A stretch of DNA of 64,000 nt from positions 1-64,000 of the forward strand of contig DAHUYE010000043.1 in NCBI GenBank assembly GCA_027315345.1, given 5' to 3'. The position numbers and the translations under genes are program-made. The notes below the pieces were generated by a model, which had not been told where the DNA came from, searched no databases, and saw only the letters and a list, made by a program, of their open reading frames with translations. The DNA comes from Actinomycetota bacterium. GTDB lineage: Bacteria; Actinomycetota; Acidimicrobiia; Acidimicrobiales; JAJPHE01. Shown here in pieces: positions 9,982 through 19,063 of the stretch (within the stretch, counting starts at the first letter, position 1; each line of letters begins with the position of its first letter).

Positions 9982-10497
9982 TTGGGCGATGTCGCCCGTC
10001 GGATACAAGCGGCGGCACTGTCCGAGCCGGCCTGGTCGGACTTCGGGTGGCTGCCGCGGGATGACACCGATGAGAAGGACGGAACCGACCGCCTCCGGTT
10101 CGACTGGTCCGATGTCCATGTCAATGTCATCCGTCACCTCCCCGCGGAGGTGACCCGCCTGGAGGGCGGCGGGTTGCGCTGCGACGCCATGTACCGCCAT
10201 GACACCCACACCCAGGTGCTCATGCCGCTCAACTGCGAGTGTGTGATGGCGGTGGCTCCGGCCCGGGTCGAACTGTCGGAGGCGGCTGACCTGGACTCGG
10301 TGCGGGCCTTCGTGGTCCGGCCCCTGCAGAGTCTCGTGCTGCACCCCGGCACCTGGCACTGGGGTCCGTTCCCCCTCGGTCAGGAAGCCGTGCGCCTGTT
10401 CAACGTCCAGGGCCTGCGCTACGCCGAGGACAACCGCGGCGCCGATCTGGCCGGGCGCCATCTCGCCTTCGAGGTCGCGGTCCCAAACCGGAACTGA
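9982..10497 (+). CDS. Ureidoglycolate lyase/hydrolase-like cupin-fold protein
   Basis: YRHDTHTQVLMPLNCECVMAVAP...VLHPGTWHWGPFPLG; TTG start preceded by AGGAG. Confidence 0.65.
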   Translation: MGDVARRIQAAALSEPAWSDFGWLPRDDTDEKDGTDRLRFDWSDVHVNVIRHLPAEVTRLEGGGLRCDAMYRHDTHTQVLMPLNCECVMAVAPARVELSEAADLDSVRAFVVRPLQSLVLHPGTWHWGPFPLGQEAVRLFNVQGLRYAEDNRGADLAGRHLAFEVAVPNRN

Positions 10498-10507
10498 TTT
10501 TCCGCCT

Positions 10508-11296
10508 TCAGCCGTTGCGGCCCTCGGCCACGATGCGGCGGATGTGTTCGTGGGAGACCCCGGCGGCCTGGCCCACCTCGCGCAGACTGTGGCCCGCTTC
10601 CACCGCCTCGGCCACGGCCGCCTCGAAGTCCATCCGGGCCCGCTTGGCCTGGGCGGCCCCTTCGGCCACCCGGACCAGAGCCGTGGGCGGAGCCGGGGGG
10701 ACCGGGGCGTCGGACCAGAGCAGGGCGTCGACCAGCCGGGTGAACAGGGGGGCGGAGGGGACCTCCTCATCGATGGCAGCCAGGACCATCTTTCCGAAGG
10801 CGATGACCATCATGAGCCGGCCCAGGTCCGCTGAACCCACCGCCGGGGAGAACCACCCGGCCTCCCGGCCGGTGTCGGCGGCCCCCACCAGTTCGCCCAA
10901 CTTGGCCCGGAACAGCCGGCGGATGGTCCCGCCCAGGCGGGGATCCCGGCGGGCCAGCACGATCACGTCCAACAACAGGGAGGTCTCGCCCGGCTGGGCC
11001 GCAGCCAGGTCCCGGCCCATCCACAGCGCCAGCTGGGTGGGGCTGGACCCCGAGGCCACCTGGTGGAGGTCCTGGAGGAAGTCACCGATGGGGCGCACTC
11101 CGACGGTCTCCAGGAGGAGGTCGAGTTTGCCGTGGAAATGGGCGTAGAGGGCCCCGGTGGTGACCCCGGCCCGCTCGGCGATGCCGTTGACGGTGGCCGA
11201 CTCGTAACCCTTCTCGGTGAACTCGGCCCGGGCGGCGTCGATCAGGGCCGAGCGGGAGTTGGCCCGCCCCGGTCCGGCCGTCAGGGCCTCGGCCAT
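10508..11296 (-). CDS. TetR/AcrR family transcriptional regulator
   Basis: SRSALIDAARAEFTEKGYESATVNGIAERAGVTTGALYAHFHGKLDLLLE. Confidence 0.88.
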   Translation of the reverse strand: MAEALTAGPGRANSRSALIDAARAEFTEKGYESATVNGIAERAGVTTGALYAHFHGKLDLLLETVGVRPIGDFLQDLHQVASGSSPTQLALWMGRDLAAAQPGETSLLLDVIVLARRDPRLGGTIRRLFRAKLGELVGAADTGREAGWFSPAVGSADLGRLMMVIAFGKMVLAAIDEEVPSAPLFTRLVDALLWSDAPVPPAPPTALVRVAEGAAQAKRARMDFEAAVAEAVEAGHSLREVGQAAGVSHEHIRRIVAEGRNG

Positions 11297-12942
11297 CAGC
11301 CGGTGCCGACCTGGGCGGCCGCCCAGCGGTAGTCGGCCTTGCCCGAGGGGGAGCGCTCGATGTGGTCGAGGAAGATCACTTCCTTGGGCAGCTTGAACCG
11401 GGCCAGCCCGCCCGAGGCGTGCTCGATCAGCGCCCCGGCGTCGGGGGTCGAGCCGGCCGCCGGGCGGACCAGGGCCACCACCTCCTGGCCCCAGCGCGGA
11501 CTGGCCCGGCCCACCACCACCACGTCGGCCACATCGGGGTGGGAGCCGATGGCCCGCTCCACCTCCTCGGCGAAGATCTTCTCGCCTCCGGAGTTGATGG
11601 TGACCGAGTCCCGACCCAGCAGTTCGATCTGGCCGTCCTCGAGGAGGCGGGCCCGGTCCCCGGGGACGGCGTAGCGGACTCCGCCCACCACCGGAAAGGT
11701 CCGGGCCGTCTTGTCCTGATCCCCGAGATAACCCAGCGGCACGTAGCCCTCCTGGGCCAGCCAGCCGATCCCCTCGTGGCCGGGCTCGAGCAGCCGCTCC
11801 AGTGCCTCGTCCAGGACCTTGGTGCCCGGACCGGGGGTGAATCGGCCGCTGGACACCGAGCCCCTGCTGGAGACGTGGCTCATCTGGGCCCCGGTCTCGG
11901 AGGACCCGACCGCGTCGGCTATGACCAGCGTCGGCACCAGTTCGGTCAGGCGCTCCTTGAGGCTCGGATTGAGGGGGGCGCCCCCGCTGACGATGGAGGC
12001 CAGCGGAGCCACCTCCCGGGGCCTGGCCTCCAGGGCGTCGACCAACGGGCGCACCATGGCGTCGCCCACCACACTCATGGCCAGGGTGCGCTCGGCGCTG
12101 ACGGTGTCCCACACCTCATCGGCGTCCATGCGCCGGGTGTCGGGGGGCATGACCACCGTTCCGCCCGAGTTGAGGGCGGTGAAGGAGACCCACTGGGCCG
12201 CCCCGTGCATGAGCGGAGGCAGGACCAGGAAGCGGAGGAAAGCTCCGTTGGGCGCCCGTTCGGCCAGGGCCTCGTAGCCGGCCACCACCTCGGCCGAGCC
12301 CATACCCCGCCCGCCCATGGCCGCCACGAAGATGTCGTGCTGGCGCCACAGCACCCCTTTGGGCATGCCGGTGGTACCGCCCGTGTAGAGGATGTAAAGA
12401 TCGTCCGGGCTGGGCTCCACATCCGGACCGGACGGGTCGGACCCGGCCAGGGCCTCCTCGTAGTCGACGGCCCCCTCCAGCAGGGGATAGCCGGATGCAT
12501 CGGCCACCTGGATGAGGACCTTGACGGTGGGCACGGCATCGAGGACCTCGGCCAGGACCGGGGCGAAAGTGGCGTGGTAGATGACCGCGGCCGTCCCGGC
12601 GTCATGGAGGAGGTACTCCAGCTCCTCGCGCACGTAGCGGTAGTTGACGTTGAAGGGCGCCACCCGGGCCTTGAAGGCGCCCAGCATGCCCTCGAGGTAC
12701 TCGTTGCCGTTGTAGAGGTACAGGGCCAGATGGTCCTGACCGGACTGGTGCCCGGCCAGACCACTCCTTTCCTGGCGCAGGCCCAGACCCCGCCCGGCCA
12801 GGAACGAGGCCAGCCGGCGGGAGCGTTCCGCCAGCTGGGCGAAGGTCAGGCGGACATCCCCCCACACCAGGGCCTCGTGATCCGGCACCGCCGCCGCCAC
12901 CACCTCGTTGATCCGCCCGAGGTTGAACTCGGTCTCAGCCAT
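11296..12942 (-). CDS. AMP-binding acyl-CoA synthetase
   Basis: LYILYTGGTTGMPKGVLWR (P-loop), GYLGDQDKTARTFPVVGGVRYAVPGD, SPSGKADYRWA. Confidence 0.92.
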   Translation of the reverse strand: MAETEFNLGRINEVVAAAVPDHEALVWGDVRLTFAQLAERSRRLASFLAGRGLGLRQERSGLAGHQSGQDHLALYLYNGNEYLEGMLGAFKARVAPFNVNYRYVREELEYLLHDAGTAAVIYHATFAPVLAEVLDAVPTVKVLIQVADASGYPLLEGAVDYEEALAGSDPSGPDVEPSPDDLYILYTGGTTGMPKGVLWRQHDIFVAAMGGRGMGSAEVVAGYEALAERAPNGAFLRFLVLPPLMHGAAQWVSFTALNSGGTVVMPPDTRRMDADEVWDTVSAERTLAMSVVGDAMVRPLVDALEARPREVAPLASIVSGGAPLNPSLKERLTELVPTLVIADAVGSSETGAQMSHVSSRGSVSSGRFTPGPGTKVLDEALERLLEPGHEGIGWLAQEGYVPLGYLGDQDKTARTFPVVGGVRYAVPGDRARLLEDGQIELLGRDSVTINSGGEKIFAEEVERAIGSHPDVADVVVVGRASPRWGQEVVALVRPAAGSTPDAGALIEHASGGLARFKLPKEVIFLDHIERSPSGKADYRWAAAQVGTG

Positions 12943-12972
12943 CGAAGGCCTCCTGTCGTCTTCCCCGGCCGG

Positions 12973-14244
12973 TCAGGACGCTCCGGCCGGTCGGGTGGGG
13001 GTGAACCGGACCGGCAGGTGCTTGACGCCGCCCACCAACGGGATGCCCATGGCCTCCAGGTGCACCGGAGGACCGGACGGCTCGATGTCGGGCAGCCGGG
13101 TCAGCAGCTGGCGGAAGACCACGCCCAGCTCCCGGCGGGCCAGATGGGCGCCAAGGCAGAAGTGGGGGCCGGGGCCGCCGAAGCCCACATGGGGGTTGGG
13201 ATCCCGGCGCACATCGAAGCGGTCCGGATCCTCGAAGACCAGCGGATCCCGGTTGGCGGCCCCGTAGAAGAGAACCGCCTTGTCCCCGGGCTCGAAGAGA
13301 TGCCCGGATATCTCCACCGCTTCGGTGGCGGTGCGGCGCATGAAGGTGACCGGGGAGGCGTAGCGGACGATCTCCTCCACGGCGGCGGGGGTGATGCCCT
13401 CGATGTCGTCCTGCCAGATGCGGCGCTGCTCCGGATTCTCCCCCAGGATGTGCATGCCCAGGCTGGTGGCGGTTCTGGTCGTGTCGTTGCCGGCCACGGC
13501 CAAAAGGATGAAGAACGGCCCGAGTTCCTCCGGGCGCAGGTACTCACCTTCGATATCGGTGTGCACCAGGGCGGAGGTCAGATCATCGGTGGGCGAGGCC
13601 CGGCGCTGGTCGGCCAGTTCGTTCATGAGGGCGGTGAGGGTCATCCCGGCCTCGAAGATGGCGCCGAAGGGATCCCGCCCGCCCATCATCTCCGGGTCCC
13701 CCGCCCCCAGGATGATGTTGGTGGCCTCCAGGACGGTGGTGAACTCCGAACGGGGGATGCCCATCATGTCGCAGATGACCAACAGCGGGAACGGCGCCGA
13801 GATGGCCTGGACCAGATCGGCCTCGCCCCGCTCACACATCCCGTCGATCAGTTCCGAGCAGATGCCCTCCACCGAATCCACCACCGTCTGCAGACGCCGG
13901 GGGGTGAAGGAGCGGCCCACGATGCCGCGCAGGCGCGCATGCCGGGGGTCGTCCATGTTGATGAACGATCCGAAGAAGTCCATGGCCATCTCCGGCATGT
14001 CCTGGATGGAGATGGATCCCTGGCCGGAGCAGAAGACCTGGGGACGGCGGCTGATCTCCACCAGCTCGGCGTGGCTGATGACGGCCTGGAACGGGATCGG
14101 ATCCCCGATGAAGGAGTCCATCTCCACCGCCACGAAGGGACCCGACTCCCGAAGGGCGGCAAAGTCCGCCATTCGCTCGGCCAGGGGCCGGCGCCAGAAG
14201 TCGCTCTGGCCGATGGACAGCCCGCTCGGCGTGGAGGCGGTCAT
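12973..14244 (-). CDS. Cytochrome P450
   Basis: AGNDTTRTA (I-helix), ETVRYAS-like EEIVRYASPV, FGGPGPHFCLGAHLARREL (heme loop). Confidence 0.95.
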   Translation of the reverse strand: MTASTPSGLSIGQSDFWRRPLAERMADFAALRESGPFVAVEMDSFIGDPIPFQAVISHAELVEISRRPQVFCSGQGSISIQDMPEMAMDFFGSFINMDDPRHARLRGIVGRSFTPRRLQTVVDSVEGICSELIDGMCERGEADLVQAISAPFPLLVICDMMGIPRSEFTTVLEATNIILGAGDPEMMGGRDPFGAIFEAGMTLTALMNELADQRRASPTDDLTSALVHTDIEGEYLRPEELGPFFILLAVAGNDTTRTATSLGMHILGENPEQRRIWQDDIEGITPAAVEEIVRYASPVTFMRRTATEAVEISGHLFEPGDKAVLFYGAANRDPLVFEDPDRFDVRRDPNPHVGFGGPGPHFCLGAHLARRELGVVFRQLLTRLPDIEPSGPPVHLEAMGIPLVGGVKHLPVRFTPTRPAGAS

Positions 14245-14436
14245 CTGTCCGATAGTCCCATTACGGCCCGGGGTCCGTCAAAATTCTCGCCTTGCCCGCC
14301 CCAGAAGGTCTCTTGGCCTTCTCGGCCTCCGGGCCGGCGTCAACGTTTCTGACAACGGGCCCCGTGCCGGTTCCGGCGGGTACAGAATGGGGCCGGAAGT
14401 GCCGATGACATCCATAGCTCGTCGCCGACCAACGAG

Positions 14437-14859
14437 GTGCTGACTTTGGAAGACCAACCCAACCCGGTGGCCGGACCCCCCTGGCGAGTGCTGCTGGCCG
14501 ACGACGACGCTTCCTTCCGCCGCATGCTGCGCATCCTCCTGGAGGACTCCCCCTCCTTCGAGGTGGTCGGGGAGGCCGGGGACGGCGCCGAGGCGGTGGA
14601 GATGGCCGTGGCCCTGCAGCCCCACAGCGTCATCCTGGACATGACCATGCCGGCCATGGACGGTGACACCGCCCTGGCCCTGATCAAGAGCAGATGCCCC
14701 CACACGGACGTCATCGCCCTGTCGGCTGACGCCTGGGAGTCCGTGAAGGGCCCGCCCCCCGATGCCGCCTTGGAAAAGGGCACCGGCGCCTGGATGGACA
14801 AGTTGCCCACCCTGATCGAGCTGCTGGCCATGGACCGGACCCTGCCGGCCAGCTCCTGA
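14437..14859 (+). CDS. Response regulator receiver protein
   Basis: VLLADDDASFRRMLRILLEDSPSFEVVGEAGDGAEAVEMAVALQPHSVILDMTMPAMDGDTALALIK. Confidence 0.88.
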   Translation: MLTLEDQPNPVAGPPWRVLLADDDASFRRMLRILLEDSPSFEVVGEAGDGAEAVEMAVALQPHSVILDMTMPAMDGDTALALIKSRCPHTDVIALSADAWESVKGPPPDAALEKGTGAWMDKLPTLIELLAMDRTLPASS

Positions 14860-14873
14860 ATCGCAACCCGCCT

Positions 14874-15167
14874 TCAGCCCGTCTGCGCACTCTCCGACAG
14901 GGGCCGGCGCAGCTCCTGGAAGGGTTGACGGAGCTCCTGGAGGGGCTGGCGCAGTTCGTCCAGCGGCTGGCGCAGATCGTCCAGCGGCTGGCGCAGGCCG
15001 GCCGAGTCGACCGCCTCGGAAGCCCGGGACCGCAGGTCGGCGCTGACCCGGCGGTAGTCGGCCAGAAGGGCCCCGATGGTGCGGGCTGCTGCCGGCAGCC
15101 GCTCCGGGCCCAGGACGATCAGGGCCACCACGCCCACCAACAGGAACTTGGGGGAGAAGAGATCCAC
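14874..15167 (-). CDS. tatB: Sec-independent translocase TatB/TatA-like protein with heptapeptide-repeat tail
   Basis: MDLFSPKFLLVGVVALIVLGPERLPAAARTIGALLADYRR is a TatB-like TM plus amphipathic helix; adjacent to tatA and tatC. Confidence 0.8.
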   Translation of the reverse strand: MDLFSPKFLLVGVVALIVLGPERLPAAARTIGALLADYRRVSADLRSRASEAVDSAGLRQPLDDLRQPLDELRQPLQELRQPFQELRRPLSESAQTG

Positions 15168-15171
15168 CTCT

Positions 15172-15396
15172 TCAGCCGGCGGTGATGGCGGAGGTCGAGG
15201 GGCTCACCGAGGGGGTGGTGACGGGGGCGGCTTCAACCGAGGCGGCCGTGGCGCCCTCCTCGGTGCCCTTGCGGAACTCATGGGATGCCGACCCGAGGGA
15301 ACGGGCCAGCTTGGGCAGCTGGGAACCTCCGAAGAGGAAGAGGAGAACGATGGCGATGATGCCCATGTCCGGTCCGAGGATGTTGGCGACGATCAT
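15172..15396 (-). CDS. tatA: Twin-arginine translocase TatA/TatE family subunit
   Basis: MIVANILGPDMGIIAIVLLFLFGGSQLPKLARSLGSASHEFRKG. Confidence 0.88.
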   Translation of the reverse strand: MIVANILGPDMGIIAIVLLFLFGGSQLPKLARSLGSASHEFRKGTEEGATAASVEAAPVTTPSVSPSTSAITAG

Positions 15397-15489
15397 GTTG
15401 GGACTCGCTTTCTTTCTTGGATGAGGATCGGGGACGCCGCCGCGCCCTCGTTCGGTTGTCATTCGGCACCGCCGCCGCCGTGGATGTGA

Positions 15490-16272
15490 CTAGCGGCGCA
15501 GGAGCCTGCCGATCAGGATGGAAACTTCGTAGAAGACATACAGCGGGACAGCCAGGGCCAGCATGGAGAACGGGTCCGAACTGGGCGTGGCGACGGCGGC
15601 GAAGGCGGTGATCATCACGATGGCCCACCGGCGCCGGGCGGCCAGCCACTCGGGCCGGACCACTCCAGCCGCTTCCAGAGCCACCAGAACCACCGGGATC
15701 TCGAAGGTGATCCCGAACACCAGCATGAGGGCGATGATCAGGCTCAGGTAGCTGGTCGGGTTGTAGAGGGCCTGAAGATGCGGCCCGCCGATGTCACCCA
15801 GCCAGCGCAGGGCGTGGGGAAAGGTGACCCAGGCCACGAAGGCGCCGAAGGCGAACACGGCCATGGAGGCGGAGACGAATGGCACCGCGTAGCGGCGCTC
15901 CTTTTTCTCCAGGCCCGGGGTGATGAACCGCCAGACCTGCCACAGCACCACCGGCAGAGCCAGCATCAGGCCGCCGTAGGCGGCCATCTTGAAGCGGATC
16001 GAGACTCCGTCCAGGGGAGAAGTGACGTACAGGTTGCAACCAGAGCCAGAGCCTGGGACGGAGCCGTGGCCGGCCGCCACCATGGAGCAGTAGGGGTGGA
16101 GGAAGAAGGCCAACACGCTCCCGTAGAAGATGAAGGCCACCACCCCGCCGGCGCTGACGGCCAGGGAGGACACCACCAGGCGCCGGCGGAGCTCCCCCAG
16201 GTGCTCGGCCAGAGACATCACCCCGCCCGGAGGACGGGCCGGCCGGCGGCGGAGAGCGGTGATCAGAGCCAT
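15490..16272 (-). CDS. tatC: Twin-arginine translocase subunit TatC
   Basis: MSLAEHLGELRRRLVVSSLAV, multiple TM segments, FGITFEIPVVLVALEAAGVV. Confidence 0.93.
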   Translation of the reverse strand: MALITALRRRPARPPGGVMSLAEHLGELRRRLVVSSLAVSAGGVVAFIFYGSVLAFFLHPYCSMVAAGHGSVPGSGSGCNLYVTSPLDGVSIRFKMAAYGGLMLALPVVLWQVWRFITPGLEKKERRYAVPFVSASMAVFAFGAFVAWVTFPHALRWLGDIGGPHLQALYNPTSYLSLIIALMLVFGITFEIPVVLVALEAAGVVRPEWLAARRRWAIVMITAFAAVATPSSDPFSMLALAVPLYVFYEVSILIGRLLRR

Positions 16273-16349
16273 GTCGAGCGGTCTCCCGTGGATGGGGTGA
16301 ATCGGGGTTGGAGACACCCGCCGGCGGGGCTACCGGCGGGTGTCACCAC

Positions 16350-17153
16350 TTAGGCCTTCTTGACGCTGTAGTCCGTGACCGGACGGGCGCCGGTGGTCAT
16401 GGCGAAGGCGTTGGGTACCGGATAGGTCCCCAACACGAAGTTGAGGATGGCGGCGTGCTGCATCTCCACCGGCTGGATGGTGGCGGCGGTGGAGATGGCC
16501 TGCTGGCTGGAGAGGACGCCGATGGCGTTGAGGTAGGTGGCGGCGGCTATGTCCTCGAGGGTGAGGGCCAGCTTGGCCAACCCGCCGGCGTCCTTGACCT
16601 GGGCGAAGTCCGACTGGACGGTCGAGGTCAGAGCCGGGTCGGTAGTGGTCACCTTCTGGTATCCGGCTCCGGTCACGATGGCGTTCCAGGCGTCGGCGTG
16701 ATCCTGGTGCTGGGCCTTGGCGGTGGTGGCGAAGGTCACCACCGCCGGAGGGATGGTCCCCAGCTTTCCGGCGGTGGCGGCCGAGATGCCGGCCCCGTAG
16801 GCGAAGACGGCCAGGTTTTCCAGGCTGGCGGCCATGGCCCCGGCCTGGACGTCGACCGGGGCGCTGGACCCGCCCCCCGACGCCGTGGTGGCGGCGGTGG
16901 AGGACTTGGTGCTGCCGGAGCCGCAGGCGGCCAGCAGGGCACCGCCCACCACCACGACCCCGCCGCCGGCCAGGAAGCCGCGCCGGCTGACCCGGCTGCG
17001 CTCGGCCACCCCGTCGCCCTCGATGTACTCGGCCACGGCCGCGTGCATCTTGGGAAGGGTCTCGCGGTGGCGCTCCTCCATGTCGGCGGTCAGAGCCAGG
17101 AGCTCGGTCTCGCTGATGGCTATCTGGTCGGTGTTCTTACGGAGGATCCTCAT
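16350..17153 (-). CDS. Ferritin-like domain protein with Tat/lipoprotein signal
   Basis: Tat motif SRVSRRGFLAGGGVVVVGGALLAAC; ferritin-like repeats (LENLAVFAYGAG, TTAKAQHQDHADAWNAIV). Confidence 0.85.
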   Translation of the reverse strand: MRILRKNTDQIAISETELLALTADMEERHRETLPKMHAAVAEYIEGDGVAERSRVSRRGFLAGGGVVVVGGALLAACGSGSTKSSTAATTASGGGSSAPVDVQAGAMAASLENLAVFAYGAGISAATAGKLGTIPPAVVTFATTAKAQHQDHADAWNAIVTGAGYQKVTTTDPALTSTVQSDFAQVKDAGGLAKLALTLEDIAAATYLNAIGVLSSQQAISTAATIQPVEMQHAAILNFVLGTYPVPNAFAMTTGARPVTDYSVKKA

Positions 17154-18001
17154 GACACTGCTCCTTCGGTGGCCGGGCTGGCCATGTCGGTCTGATAGAA
17201 GGCGTTGGGGAAGCCGATGCTCCCGGCCGCGCCCGGCAGCGCCGACAGATTCGGCGGTAGGGCGATGAGCTGGGGGGCGTTGGCGGCCAGCAGGGCCTGG
17301 ACAGCCAAAAGGATGGAGACGTGCTGGGCCTCCACGCCCATGATGCTGGCCGCCACCTTCCTGGCGTTGAGATCGCCGAAGGCGGACACGTCGGCCACAT
17401 AGGTCTCCGCCGCCACCGTCTCCAGCTTGATGGCCAGGCCGACCACGTCGGCCGGCCCCTTGATGGTGGGTACGGCCGCCTTGACCACGGCCGCGTACTT
17501 CGGATCGGCCGCACTCTGGGCCTTGCCACCCAGCTGCTGGGCGGCGGCGTTGAAGGCCTGGCCGTGCTGCTTGTGCTGGGCCATGGTGGTGGTGGCGAAC
17601 GCCTTCACCACCGGGTTGGCCGAGCTGCCCCCGATGAAGGGCAGGGTCAGGGCCGTCTGGTAGGTGGCCACGGCCAGGTTCTCCAGGGATGCCGCCGTCT
17701 GCAGCATCTGGATATCGGTGGCCGAATCGGCAAAGGCAGGGGTGTCGAACAGACCGAGGACGGCGACGCCGAATCCGGCCGCCGCCAGGGTCCCCACGCC
17801 CAGGAGTGACTTTCTCATCAGCTCCTGGCGCCCGGTGGCGCCGGCTGTGTCCTGCTCCGGATCTATTTCTCCGGCGCGGCGGCGGTCGTGACCGACCTCC
17901 ACCATTTCCTTGAGTGCCTCGGTGGACTGGTGCACGGCATCGGCCTGTAGATCGGCCGACTGCTCGATCAGCTCCCCGAGAGCGTGCTCGTCAACGCTCA
18001 T
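17150..18001 (-). CDS. Ferritin-like domain protein, secreted paralog
   Basis: MRKSLLGVGTLAAAGFGVAVLGLF signal-like segment; SLENLAVATYQTAL, TTTMAQHKQHGQAFNAAAQ, VEAQHVSILLAVQ. Confidence 0.83.
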   Translation of the reverse strand: MSVDEHALGELIEQSADLQADAVHQSTEALKEMVEVGHDRRRAGEIDPEQDTAGATGRQELMRKSLLGVGTLAAAGFGVAVLGLFDTPAFADSATDIQMLQTAASLENLAVATYQTALTLPFIGGSSANPVVKAFATTTMAQHKQHGQAFNAAAQQLGGKAQSAADPKYAAVVKAAVPTIKGPADVVGLAIKLETVAAETYVADVSAFGDLNARKVAASIMGVEAQHVSILLAVQALLAANAPQLIALPPNLSALPGAAGSIGFPNAFYQTDMASPATEGAVS

Positions 18002-18126
18002 GGTTCGTTCTCTCCTTTATCGAACCCGCGGGGGGCCCGGCGTCTCTTATACGGAACCGCCCCGGGGCTGGATGGCCACCGGGGCGGATATTTCGGCTCG
18101 GACCGTCGATCCGGTCCCGAATCGGG

Positions 18127-18513
18127 TCAGCCGGTGACCGTGAGGGTGCCGGTCATGTACTGGTGGATCTGGCAGTCGAAGCTGTATTGGCCGGCGTGGG
18201 CCGGCGCCGTGAACGTCTTGGTGGTTCCAGGCGCGATGTCCCCGGTGTTGAACGCCCCGTTGATGGCGGTGAGGGTGTGGGTGGTGCTGTCCTCGTTGTG
18301 AACCGACACCGTGGCGCCGGCCTTGACGGTCAGCGACTTGGGCATGAATTCGAAGTTCTTGATGATGACGGTGTCGGGGCCCGAGGCGGTAGCCCCCGAC
18401 GGAGCCGTGGAGGAGCCGGCCTGGGCACTGGATCCGCCTCCGCAGGCGCTCGCCCCTACGGCTAGTGCGCCGCTAATCCCCGCGGTCATCATCAGTTTGG
18501 CGATCCGGTTCAT
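18127..18513 (-). CDS. Cupredoxin-domain lipoprotein (plastocyanin/azurin-like)
   Basis: Lipobox AVGASACGGG; NFEFMPKSLTVKAGATVSVHNEDSTTHTLTA...GQYSFDCQIHQYMTGTLTV (type 1 Cu ligands H, C, H, M). Confidence 0.88.
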   Translation of the reverse strand: MNRIAKLMMTAGISGALAVGASACGGGSSAQAGSSTAPSGATASGPDTVIIKNFEFMPKSLTVKAGATVSVHNEDSTTHTLTAINGAFNTGDIAPGTTKTFTAPAHAGQYSFDCQIHQYMTGTLTVTG

Positions 18514-18968
18514 CTCTGCTCCTCCTTGGGCCCGCGACGGTTGCCGCCGGTTTTCGATAAATGGGCTTTCAAAATCGGACCGCCCAGGGCCAGGCCCAGG
18601 ACGGCGCCGACGATCTCGACGGCCAACGACGCTTTCGCCCACGGGGCCGAATAGCTGTCTTTGAATCCGAACAGGCCCACCTGGGCCGACAGCACCAACC
18701 CGGCCACGGTGGAGACCAGGAAGCCGGCTCCGGCCAGCCCGGCCCAGCCTGACCAGGCCCGGGGCACGCTGAGGACGGCCAGGGCCAGGGCCGCCGCCGC
18801 CATGGCCTGCAGCAGGAACAGCGGCCCGATGGTCGGGATGTGGCGGTAGCCGCTGTCCCAGAGATGGAAGTGGATGGCGGCGCTGGCGCCGAGGGCGGCC
18901 GCCGCCCCCAGGCGCAGACCGATCCCGACCCCGTTCGTCTGGGACCGGGTGGCCCTGGCGGCGGTCAT
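18510..18968 (-). CDS. Small integral membrane protein, unknown function
   Basis: 152 aa with about 4 hydrophobic segments; start/stop overlap with the cupredoxin gene. Confidence 0.65.
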   Translation of the reverse strand: MTAARATRSQTNGVGIGLRLGAAAALGASAAIHFHLWDSGYRHIPTIGPLFLLQAMAAAALALAVLSVPRAWSGWAGLAGAGFLVSTVAGLVLSAQVGLFGFKDSYSAPWAKASLAVEIVGAVLGLALGGPILKAHLSKTGGNRRGPKEEQR

Positions 18969-19063
18969 AACTGGTACGACCCTGATGGTTTCCGGCCTGT
19001 GCTCACGGTTGGATTCGGCGCCGCCGGAGCGATTGGATGTATCGGCCGTCCTAATCTCGGAGC

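Noticed and set aside
11362-14352. 996-aa plus-strand ORF
   Set aside because: Runs antisense to the acyl-CoA synthetase and P450, whose frames show clear conserved motifs; composition (His/Gly/Arg/Asp-rich) is typical of a GC-driven shadow ORF.
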